DNA of 14,395 nt. Origin: Pseudomonadota bacterium. GTDB lineage: Bacteria > Pseudomonadota > Gammaproteobacteria > Steroidobacterales > Woeseiaceae. Each line of letters begins with the position of its first letter. Position 1 is the stretch's first letter. The notes under the pieces were generated by a model that saw nothing but the letters and a program-made list of their open reading frames with translations, was not told the DNA's origin and searched no databases. Below, one piece after another: positions 7,437-14,395 of this stretch. A program made the position numbers and the translations under genes. The stretch is from assembly GCA_022360335.1 (NCBI GenBank), contig JAKSCZ010000165.1, positions 1 through 14,395 of the forward strand, read 5' to 3'.

Positions 7437-9346
7437 GACTCGAACCTGTCATCCGCGATTACGGCGTCAAGTCGGTCGTTCTCTCGACGATCCTGCTCGC
7501 CTTCGCGCTGACGCGGCTGCCCGCGGCATCGACGGCGGACGTTGCCGACGTCGCCGACCGGTTTTCGTTCGACCGTCACCCGATCCGGCCGTTCGCTCCT
7601 TCGGACGGCCCGCTGCTTCGCAGCGTCAATCCCAGCCTTCGGGGCATCGTCTCGTGGATCTCCGCGGTCGGCGCCGCCGTCGCCCTGACCGATGCGGACG
7701 GCGACGGGCTGCCCAACGATATCTGTCACGTCGATCCGCGAAACAACCTGATAAGCATTTCGCCGGTGCCGGAAACCGGCGATCGCTACAGGCCGCTGGC
7801 CCTCGATCCCGCACCGCTGCACTACGACAGCGATACGATGGCGCCAATGGGGTGCCTGCCGGCCGACCTCAACGAAGACGGGCGGATGGATTTCCTGGCG
7901 TACTACTGGGGCCGCACGCCGATCCTGTTCCTGAATTCGGGCAACGGATTCGCTCCGGCCGAACTCGCACCCCGGCCGGAACGCTGGTACACAAACGCCG
8001 CGACGACCGCCGACCTGGACGGCGATGGCCGTCTCGATCTGGTCATCGGGAACTACTTCCAGGACGGGGCCCGGATTCTCGATGCCGATGCGCTGACGCC
8101 GGACCGGATGCAGCACTCGATGTCGCGCGCCTACAACGGCGGCAGCACCCGCTTCTTTCTGCAGCAAGGATCCCGCCCCGCGACCGGCGCGAGCTTCAGG
8201 GAAGTCGACGGCGTACTCGGCGAACAGGAGAACTTCGCCTGGACGCTGGCGATCGGCGCCGCCGATCTCGACGGCGACCTGTTGCCGGAACTCTATTTCG
8301 CGAACGACTTCGGCCCGGACCGCCTGCTCCACAACCGATCCACGCCCGGGCGGCTTCAGTTCGTTCCCGTGCACGGCGATCGACGATTCTCGACACCCGC
8401 TTCGAAGGTCCTCGGGAAGGACTCGTTCAAGGGCATGGGCGTCGACTTCGGCGACATGAATCACGACGGGATCCTCGACATCTATGTCAGCAACATCGCA
8501 GCGGAATATGCGCTCGAGGAAAGTCATTTCCTGTTTGTCAGCACCGGGGAAACCGCCGCGCTGTCCGACGGCGTGGCTCCCTACACGGACCGGAGCGAGC
8601 CGCTCGGCCTGTCACGCAGCGACTGGTCGTGGGAGAGCCGCCTCGCCGACTTCGACAACGACGGCGTTCTCGAGGCCGTTCAGGCAACGGGGTTCGTCAA
8701 AGGCACGATCGACCGGTGGCCGGAACTGCAGGAGCTGGCGATCGCGAACGACGAATTGCTGCCCCGGCCCGAAGTGTGGCTTCGCGTCGCGCCGGGCGAC
8801 GATCTCAGTGGCCGGGCGGCGAACCGGTTTTTCGTGAAGAGCGCAGATGGACGCTACTACGATTTCGCCGGCGTCGTCGGTCTCGGTTCTCCCCAGGTCA
8901 GCCGCGGCATTGCGACCGCCGACGTCGACGGCGACGGCGACCTCGACATTGCAGTCGCCAATCAATGGGAGGATTCCTATTTTTACCGCAACGACTGCCG
9001 CCGCTGCGGCGCCTCTCTCGGCCTGCATCTTCGTCACTATTTGCCCTCGGCAACCGATCGGCCGTTCGCCGTTCATCGCGGGCCTCCGGTCCTGCCCGGT
9101 TTCGCCGCTATCGGCGCGTCGGTCCGCGTGACCATGCGGGACGGCAGCTATCGCGTTGCCCAGGTCGACGGGGGGAACGGCCACTCGGGCAAACGCAGTA
9201 CCGACGTCCATTTCGGACTCGGCAGTCTGCCGGACGACGAATCCGTCGACGTTGAAATCCGCTGGCGCGATACCGGCGGCGTTGCACGTCTGCGCCGGCT
9301 TCGGCTCGGTGCGGGCCGGCACACGGTCATGCTCGGCGCCGATTAG
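7433..9346 (+). CDS. unbV: Enediyne biosynthesis protein UnbV (FG-GAP/VCBS repeats, ASPIC/UnbV domain)
   Basis: The 637-residue product is of the UnbV type found beside enediyne synthases; its exact task is unknown. It begins with a basic N-terminus and a hydrophobic stretch (VVLSTILLAFALTRLPAAS), a likely signal peptide or anchor, so it should act at or outside the inner membrane. The body is a likely beta-propeller with calcium-loop motifs at residues of about 87 (DADGDGLPND), 145 (DLNEDGRMD), 194 (DLDGDGRLD), 278 (DLDGDLLPE), 341 (DMNHDGILD), 406 (DFDNDGVLE) and 497 (DVDGDGDLD). The C-terminal ASPIC/UnbV domain (about 550-630) holds QVDGGNGHSGKRS and HFGLG. The frame is open upstream to 6959, but starting there would run through unbL out of frame; the ATG at 7433 begins the signal peptide and overlaps the unbL stop. 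A CxxC pair near 522-525 (NDCRRCGA) may form a disulfide. unbU follows after 15 bases. Confidence 0.93.
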   Translation: MRLEPVIRDYGVKSVVLSTILLAFALTRLPAASTADVADVADRFSFDRHPIRPFAPSDGPLLRSVNPSLRGIVSWISAVGAAVALTDADGDGLPNDICHVDPRNNLISISPVPETGDRYRPLALDPAPLHYDSDTMAPMGCLPADLNEDGRMDFLAYYWGRTPILFLNSGNGFAPAELAPRPERWYTNAATTADLDGDGRLDLVIGNYFQDGARILDADALTPDRMQHSMSRAYNGGSTRFFLQQGSRPATGASFREVDGVLGEQENFAWTLAIGAADLDGDLLPELYFANDFGPDRLLHNRSTPGRLQFVPVHGDRRFSTPASKVLGKDSFKGMGVDFGDMNHDGILDIYVSNIAAEYALEESHFLFVSTGETAALSDGVAPYTDRSEPLGLSRSDWSWESRLADFDNDGVLEAVQATGFVKGTIDRWPELQELAIANDELLPRPEVWLRVAPGDDLSGRAANRFFVKSADGRYYDFAGVVGLGSPQVSRGIATADVDGDGDLDIAVANQWEDSYFYRNDCRRCGASLGLHLRHYLPSATDRPFAVHRGPPVLPGFAAIGASVRVTMRDGSYRVAQVDGGNGHSGKRSTDVHFGLGSLPDDESVDVEIRWRDTGGVARLRRLRLGAGRHTVMLGAD

Positions 9347-9350
9347 CATT

Positions 9351-9364
9351 GAGGTAAAGGAATG
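9351..9364 (+). promoter_or_regulatory. Ribosome binding site of unbU
   Basis: GAGG (9351-9354), followed by TAAAGGA, lies in the 15-base gap between unbV and unbU and places the ATG at 9362. It is one of the stronger initiation signals in the cluster. Confidence 0.6.
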
Positions 9365-10276
9365 AGTGCTGCAAACATGCGCCTGGCGGCGCTGAAACGA
9401 TTCGCGACGGCAATCACGGTTCTGACGATACTCGGTCATACCGTACTCGGCTTCGAACAGTCGTATGCGCAGGTAGCGGCAGCGATCCTCGTTGGATACG
9501 CGACCGAGTTCCTGTTCGAATGGGTCGACGCGAGCGCCCGGCGGCGGCCGCTGCGCTGGAAGGGCGGCAAGGAGGAGTTGCTCGATTTCATCCTTCCTGC
9601 GCACATAACCGCGCTGGCGGTCGCGATGCTGCTGTATGCGAACGATCGCATCTGGCCCGTCGTCTTCGCAGTCACCGTGGCGATCGGCTCGAAGTATCTG
9701 CTGCGCGTCGCGACACCGGGCGGTTCGAAGCACTTCCTCAATCCTTCGAATACCGGGATCTGCATTGCACTGCTGCTTTTTCCCTGGGTCGGCATCGCCC
9801 CTCCGTACCAGTTCACCGAAAACCTGTCGGGCGCTGCGGACTGGATTCTGCCGGGCGTCCTGGTCGTCGTCGACTCGCTGCTGAACGCTCGTTACACCCG
9901 CAAGATCCCGCTGATATCCGCCTGGCTGATCGGCTTCGTCGTCCAGGCACTGGTCCGGAACTGGTACTTCGACACACCGCTGCTCGCCGGGCTCGCCCCG
10001 ATGACCGGCGTCGCATTCCTGCTTTTTACCTTCTACATGGTGACCGACCCCGGAACCACGCCGTTCAGCAAACGGGGGCAGATCGCCTTCGGCGCCGGCG
10101 TTGCCCTCTGTTACGGCTTCCTGATGATCAACCACGTCGTGTTCGGCCTGTTCTTCGCGTTATTGCCGGTGTGCGTCGCGAGGGGTACGCACCTGTTCTA
10201 CAAGAACCGGCGCCTGCAACATACCGCAAGACAACGCTCCGGCATCGAGATCGGGCAAGGCCTGCTCAGTGACTGA
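9362..10276 (+). CDS. unbU: Enediyne biosynthesis membrane protein UnbU (RnfD/NqrB-like)
   Basis: A 304-residue polytopic inner-membrane protein with about eight hydrophobic segments, for example FATAITVLTILGHTVLGF, ILPAHITALAVAMLLYA, VVFAVTVAIGSKYLL, ICIALLLFPWVGI and CYGFLMINHVVFGLFFALL. Between them stand HFLNPSNTGI (N127) and MVTDPGTTPFSKRGQ (Asp229, Thr232-Thr233). These are the conserved loops of the NqrB/RnfD superfamily, where a threonine in the corresponding region can carry covalent FMN. Whether UnbU binds flavin is unknown. In enediyne clusters it is a conserved accessory of unproven role; transport of the product and electron transfer have both been proposed. The start is set by the GAGG/AAAGGA signal before 9362. 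Its last eight bases overlap the pksE start, again pointing to coupled translation. Confidence 0.9.
   Translation: MSAANMRLAALKRFATAITVLTILGHTVLGFEQSYAQVAAAILVGYATEFLFEWVDASARRRPLRWKGGKEELLDFILPAHITALAVAMLLYANDRIWPVVFAVTVAIGSKYLLRVATPGGSKHFLNPSNTGICIALLLFPWVGIAPPYQFTENLSGAADWILPGVLVVVDSLLNARYTRKIPLISAWLIGFVVQALVRNWYFDTPLLAGLAPMTGVAFLLFTFYMVTDPGTTPFSKRGQIAFGAGVALCYGFLMINHVVFGLFFALLPVCVARGTHLFYKNRRLQHTARQRSGIEIGQGLLSD
10269..10276 (+). other. GTGACTGA overlap of unbU stop and pksE start
   Basis: The GTG of the PKS (10269) lies inside the end of unbU, whose TGA is at 10274-10276, giving an 8-base overlap in a different frame. A purine-rich GGGCAAGG (10253-10260) precedes the GTG at a workable distance. 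Confidence 0.85.
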
Positions 10277-13200
10277 GGGGCTGGCCATCGTCGGCATGGC
10301 GTGCCGATTCCCCGATGCCGATACGCCGGCAGATCTGTGGAACAACGTGCTCGCGAGACGCCGTGCTTTCAGGCGCATACCCGCAGGGCGACACGGTATT
10401 GAAGGCTACCTGTCGGCGGACGGGGCGCCGGATACGAGCTATGTGAAACACGTCGCCGTCCTCGAAGGCTACGAATTCGACCGACTCGCATACCGCGTCA
10501 CCGGCGATGCCTACCGCAGCAGCGACCTGAGCCACTGGCTGGCGCTCGAAGTCGCCGGCGACGCACTCCGGGACGCAGGATTCGAAGCCGGTGCCGGACT
10601 GCCGGGGGACAGGACCGGCGTCATCGTCGGCAACACGCTCACCGGGGAACTGTCCCGGGCCAACGGCCTCCGGCTGCGCTGGCCCTACGTGCACGGAGTC
10701 GTCAGCCGGGTCCTCGGCAATACGGCACTGCACGATGAAGAGCAGGAGCGCCTGCTGCGGGAGATGGAGGCGCTGTTCAAACACCCGTTCCCGCCCGTCG
10801 GCGAAGAGACGCTGGCAGGCGGACTGGCCAATACGATCGCGGGACGCATCTGCAACCACTTCGACCTCGGCGGCGGCGGTTTCACCGTCGACGGCGCGTG
10901 CTGTTCATCGCTTCTGGCCGTCGCGCAATCGTGCTCCGCCCTGATTGCCGGCGACGTCGATGTCGCGATCGCCGGCGGCGTCGACCTGAGCCTCGACCCG
11001 TTCGAACTCGTGGGTTTCTCGGCGCTCGGCGCACTGTCGCGCGGCGACATGCGCGTTTACGACGAACAGCCGACGGGCTTCCTGCCGGGTGAAGGCTGCG
11101 GCTTCGTCGTACTGATGCGCGAAAGCGATGCCCTGGCGTTCGGCCGCAGCAACTATGCGCGTATTTCCGGCTGGGGCGTCTCCTCCGACGGCAGCGGCGG
11201 TATCACGCGACCCGACACCCGCGGTCAAAAACTCGCGCTGGCGCGCGCCTACCGGCGCGCGGGCGTCGCCCCCGATGCGGCCGGCTATGTCGAGGGCCAC
11301 GGCACCGGCACGCGCATCGGCGACCTCGTGGAACTGCGCGCGATCGCGGAAGTGCGCGGCAGCGTCGGGCAGGCGGCGCGCAGCGCGGCCATCGGTTCGG
11401 TAAAAGCCAATATCGGTCATACCAAGGCCGCGGCCGGAATTGCCGGCCTGATAAAGACGGCGATGGCGGTCCGTGCGCGCACGATACCGCCGGCGACCGG
11501 AATCCGTCATCCGCATCCCGTCTTCCGCGACGAAGCCAGGTGCCTTCGAATCGCCCGGGACCCGGAACCCTGGCCGGACGATCGCGCAATTTGCGCCGGC
11601 GTCAGCGCATTCGGATTCGGCGGGATCGACGTACACGTCACGCTGCACGGCAACGACAGTTGCAGCGGTGCACGCGTGTCGCCGCTCGTCCGGCGCTTGG
11701 CGGACAGCAGCCAGGATTGCGAGCTGTTCGTGCTGGCCGCAAAGGACGCGGCCGGGCTCCTGGCGCGCCTCGACAAGTTACTCGGCATCGCGCCGCATCT
11801 GTCCTGGGCCCAGATGTCCGATCTCGCGGCATCCCTCGCCGGCGCGGCCGCACACGGCGATGCCCGGGCGGCCGTGGTCGCAGCAATGCCGGAAGAACTG
11901 CACGAACGGCTGGCCCGGCTCGGCGAGTGCATCCGCGACGGCGAAACGTCTCTCGTCGATACGGAGAACGGCCTCTTCGCCGGTCTCTCGCGGCGACGAC
12001 CGCGCATCGCTTTCCTGTTCCCCGGGCAGGCGGCCCCGGTGCGCTTCGATGCCGGATCGATCGGCAGGTGCATACCGGATGCCGCGGACGTTTTCGATCG
12101 TGCGGACCTGTCACGCCCGTCGGCGCAAAGCGCCGACGACGAGGTCGTATCCACCGAGTTTGCCCAGCTCGCACTCGTCGCCGCCGCTGTCGCGGGGAAT
12201 ACCGCGATGTCGAAACTGGGAATCGAGGCGGATGTCGCGCTGGGTCACAGCCTCGGCGAGCTGGCCGCCCTGTTCTGGTCCGGCGCCATCGACGAGCGCG
12301 ATCTCTGCGCGCTGGCTCGCAAGCGCGGTCACGCGATGGCAAATGCCGGACCGCACGAAGGCGCGATGGTCAGCGTCGCCGCGCCGCTGCCCGAGGTCGA
12401 GTCGCTGACAGACGGCGATCCGGACCTCGAAATCGGGGCAATCAACGGTGTCGACAACATCGTCGTCACGGGCAGCGAGCGTGCTGCCGGCGATTTCCGG
12501 CACCGGGCGCAATCGCGCGGTGTCCGCACCGTGCGACTGCCCGTTTCGCACGCGTTTCACTCGCGGTACATGCAAGCGGCAGGCCGGGTGCTCGACGAAT
12601 TTCTCGCACAACTGCCGTTCTCCCGGCCGCAGAAACCGGTCGTCTCGTCCGTGACCGGCGCACGGCTGACCGAGGATCAGGACCTGCGGGCGCTGCTGGT
12701 GCGGCAACTGACCTCGCCGGTCCGATACGCCGACGCCTTCGCCGATGTCTGCCGGGATATCGACCTGTGCATCGAGATCGGCTCGGGCACCCTGTTACAG
12801 GGACTTGCCGGCAACGACCCGTCACCGCCGGTCGCGTCACTCGACGTGGGCGCCGGGAGCCTGCGGCCGTTCCTGTCTGCCGTTGCCGCCGCGTACGCTG
12901 TCGGCACGAAGCCCGACCTCGCGCCGCTTTTCGAGCGCCGTTTCACGCGCCCGCTGTCCAGTGACTGGTCCCCGGCGTTTATCGAGAACCCCTGCACGAC
13001 CATCCGCTCGCGGCGCCCGGTATCCGTTTCGTCCGGACCGGGCCCTCAGCCGACGGCGGCATCGCCTGCAAGCGACGATGCGCCCGGCGCGGATACCGTC
13101 GGTGACGGCGCCTGCGCAGGTCCGTCGATTCTCGAGGCTTTGCGACAAGCCGTCGCCGAGCGGGGCGAGCTGCCGATTGCCTGCGTGCGTAACGACAGCC

Positions 13201-14395
13201 GGCTGCTGAAGGACCTGCACCTGAATTCGATCGCGGTCAGCCAGGTCGTCGCCGAGGTCGCCCGAAGCTTCGATCTGGCGCCGCCGGTGCAGCCCACCGA
13301 ATTTGCCGCATCGACGCTCGAGGAGATTGCGACCGCCCTGCAGGAACTGTCGGCGACCGCGGCCGGGCAAACGAGCCGAAACAACGCACCGGACGGGCTC
13401 GGCCGCTGGGTCAGGGCCTTCGACCGCGGCTGGCTCGAAACGCCGCTCGAGCACCAACCGGAAACGCCGGTCGGCGAGGGCCGCTGGACGCTCATGGCGA
13501 GCGACGGAGTAACGGCCGGCACCCGGCTGCAAACGGTATTGGACGGGCTCTGCGGTTCGGGCGTCGTCGTCTTGCTGTCGCCGGAGCGGTCGGACGCCCA
13601 CATACCGTTGCTGCTTGCCGCGGCAAAGCACGTTATCGACATGAATCCGGACGAACCCCGCCACTTCGTCCTCTGTCAGGAGGACATGAGTTGCGGCTCG
13701 TTCGCCCGCACGCTCCACCTCGAGACGCCCGGCATCACGGTATGTGTCCTGGAGGCGCCCTGCGACGAGAAGCTGGCCGGACGCGTGCTGCGCGAGATCG
13801 CCGTTGCCGAACGCTTCCACGAAGTTCGCTACACGCCGGACGGCAGGCGTTACACCCCCCGGTTCGCTCCGAGCGAACCGGACGCCGTCCCGGCATTGCC
13901 CTTCGGCCCGGACGACCGCCTGCTGGTGAGCGGCGGCGGCAAGGGCATCGCCGCAGAGTGCGCGCTCGGGATCGCACGCCGGTCGGGCGTCCGCCTGCTG
14001 CTGCTGGGGAGATCCGACCCGGCACGGGACGCCGAATTGTCGACGAACCTGGAACGGTTCTCCGCGGCAGGCATCGACGCTGTCTATGCCCGGGCGGACG
14101 TTACCGACGCAGCTTCCGTGGCACGGGCGGTGACGGATGCGACCGCCGACGGCGGTAAGGTCGCCGGGATACTGCACGGCGCCGGTATCAACCGGCCGGC
14201 ATCGATCCGTAATCTGGAAGCGGACGATTTTCATGAAATCTGCACGCCGAAGGTGGACGGCCTGCGCAATATCCTGGCCGCCGTCGACCCCGATGCCTTG
14301 CGTCTCGTCGTCAGCTTCGGCTCCGTCATCGCCCGCAGCGGACTGCAGGGCGAAGCGCACTACGGCCTGGCAAACGAATGGCTCGCGAAGGAAAC
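10269..14395 (+). CDS. pksE: Enediyne polyketide synthase PksE (partial, cut by window end in the KR domain)
   Basis: Iterative type I synthase that builds the linear polyene precursor of the enediyne core from malonyl-CoA. The frame opens with GTG and LAIVGMACRFPDADTPADLW and stays open for 1375 codons to the window end. KS, about 3-456: Cys211 (VDGACCSSLLA), His344 (EGHGTGT), His384 (NIGHTKAAAG), with the enediyne-type NTLTGELSRAN. AT, about 575-900: FLFPGQ near 583-587, Ser661 (GHSLGE) and HAFH ending at His764, a malonyl signature. One ACP, about 955-1030: Ser987 in the enediyne-type LHLNSIAVSQ. KR from about 1215: VSGGGKGIAAECA (1220 onward), Lys1328, Ser1352 and Tyr1365 (HYGLAN). This order with a single ACP separates it from PUFA synthases, which carry ACP arrays. 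The missing part should hold the rest of KR, the DH and a built-in phosphopantetheinyl transferase. A separate thioesterase is expected next. Confidence 0.95.
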   Translation, partial: MTEGLAIVGMACRFPDADTPADLWNNVLARRRAFRRIPAGRHGIEGYLSADGAPDTSYVKHVAVLEGYEFDRLAYRVTGDAYRSSDLSHWLALEVAGDALRDAGFEAGAGLPGDRTGVIVGNTLTGELSRANGLRLRWPYVHGVVSRVLGNTALHDEEQERLLREMEALFKHPFPPVGEETLAGGLANTIAGRICNHFDLGGGGFTVDGACCSSLLAVAQSCSALIAGDVDVAIAGGVDLSLDPFELVGFSALGALSRGDMRVYDEQPTGFLPGEGCGFVVLMRESDALAFGRSNYARISGWGVSSDGSGGITRPDTRGQKLALARAYRRAGVAPDAAGYVEGHGTGTRIGDLVELRAIAEVRGSVGQAARSAAIGSVKANIGHTKAAAGIAGLIKTAMAVRARTIPPATGIRHPHPVFRDEARCLRIARDPEPWPDDRAICAGVSAFGFGGIDVHVTLHGNDSCSGARVSPLVRRLADSSQDCELFVLAAKDAAGLLARLDKLLGIAPHLSWAQMSDLAASLAGAAAHGDARAAVVAAMPEELHERLARLGECIRDGETSLVDTENGLFAGLSRRRPRIAFLFPGQAAPVRFDAGSIGRCIPDAADVFDRADLSRPSAQSADDEVVSTEFAQLALVAAAVAGNTAMSKLGIEADVALGHSLGELAALFWSGAIDERDLCALARKRGHAMANAGPHEGAMVSVAAPLPEVESLTDGDPDLEIGAINGVDNIVVTGSERAAGDFRHRAQSRGVRTVRLPVSHAFHSRYMQAAGRVLDEFLAQLPFSRPQKPVVSSVTGARLTEDQDLRALLVRQLTSPVRYADAFADVCRDIDLCIEIGSGTLLQGLAGNDPSPPVASLDVGAGSLRPFLSAVAAAYAVGTKPDLAPLFERRFTRPLSSDWSPAFIENPCTTIRSRRPVSVSSGPGPQPTAASPASDDAPGADTVGDGACAGPSILEALRQAVAERGELPIACVRNDSRLLKDLHLNSIAVSQVVAEVARSFDLAPPVQPTEFAASTLEEIATALQELSATAAGQTSRNNAPDGLGRWVRAFDRGWLETPLEHQPETPVGEGRWTLMASDGVTAGTRLQTVLDGLCGSGVVVLLSPERSDAHIPLLLAAAKHVIDMNPDEPRHFVLCQEDMSCGSFARTLHLETPGITVCVLEAPCDEKLAGRVLREIAVAERFHEVRYTPDGRRYTPRFAPSEPDAVPALPFGPDDRLLVSGGGKGIAAECALGIARRSGVRLLLLGRSDPARDAELSTNLERFSAAGIDAVYARADVTDAASVARAVTDATADGGKVAGILHGAGINRPASIRNLEADDFHEICTPKVDGLRNILAAVDPDALRLVVSFGSVIARSGLQGEAHYGLANEWLAKE

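Noticed and set aside
7654..9255. Second plus-strand open frame across unbV
   Set aside because: Extremely Arg-rich, low-complexity translation typical of a shifted frame through repeated GAC-GGC calcium-loop codons.
6959..9346. Extended unbV frame starting inside unbL
   Set aside because: The first 158 residues are an Arg-rich out-of-frame reading of unbL. The ATG at 7433 begins a proper signal peptide and overlaps the unbL stop.
8612..10135. Long open frame on the minus strand (507 codons) opposite unbV and unbU
   Set aside because: It lies antisense to two genes with clear family motifs. Its translation is rich in Arg, Asp and Gln with no recognisable domain, as expected for a shadow frame in GC-rich coding DNA.
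11540..12964. Plus-strand open frame of 474 codons inside the PKS
   Set aside because: Arg-rich out-of-frame reading of the KS-AT linker and AT domain; the PKS frame shows FPGQ, GHSLGE and HAFH here.
12837..14360. Long open frame on the minus strand opposite the PKS
   Set aside because: Antisense to the AT end, ACP and KR domains, whose catalytic motifs are intact on the plus strand. It shows no domain or plausible start signal of its own.
10269..14395. Polyunsaturated fatty acid synthase instead of enediyne PKS
   Set aside because: A single ACP with LHLNS stands between AT and KR, there is no tandem ACP array, and the gene follows unbL, unbV and unbU, which belong to enediyne clusters.
1..14395. 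tRNA or rRNA genes, CRISPR arrays, insertion sequences
   Set aside because: I saw no cloverleaf-like segment, no regularly spaced repeats, and no transposase or flanking inverted repeats.

Overview
All genes I can support lie on the + strand of a GC-rich window. Codon use looks uniform, with only short AT-richer pockets between genes. A lipobox protein and a twin-arginine exported enzyme suggest a Gram-negative host. My best guess is a gammaproteobacterium, because of the BTAD-type regulator with its small companion and the DUF2608-like HAD lipoprotein, but the lineage is an inference.

The left part (1-4822) holds, in order: the 3' end of an unrecognised gene; a large lipoprotein ending in a HAD-type phosphatase domain (411-2600); a Tat-exported amidase-signature hydrolase (2805-4328); and, 26 bases later, a small SRPBCC/AHSA1-fold protein (4355-4822). 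The middle part (about 4823-6467) holds a SARP-like winged-helix/BTAD regulator without an ATPase domain (5049-6014) and a 75-residue small protein (6151-6378). These sit among the longest gene-poor stretches of the window and directly upstream of the cluster.

The right part (6468-14395) is the main result: a tightly packed unbL-unbV-unbU-pksE block, which is the conserved enediyne warhead cassette. UnbL (DUF1702), UnbV (FG-GAP/VCBS repeats plus an ASPIC/UnbV tail), UnbU (RnfD/NqrB-like membrane protein) and the iterative enediyne polyketide synthase follow each other with 4- and 8-base overlaps and a 15-base gap, so they are probably co-translated. The PKS reads from a GTG at 10269 through KS, AT, ACP and into KR, with all expected catalytic residues visible. 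It is cut by the window edge before the DH and C-terminal phosphopantetheinyl transferase domains. The thioesterase that normally completes the cassette would be expected downstream.

Working model: the BTAD protein is a candidate activator, the PKS makes the polyene precursor from malonyl-CoA, and UnbL/V/U act in its conversion or handling in a way not fully known. The SRPBCC protein is a speculative self-protection candidate, because calicheamicin resistance protein CalC has the same fold. Which enediyne is made, and whether it is a 9- or 10-membered type, cannot be told from this window.
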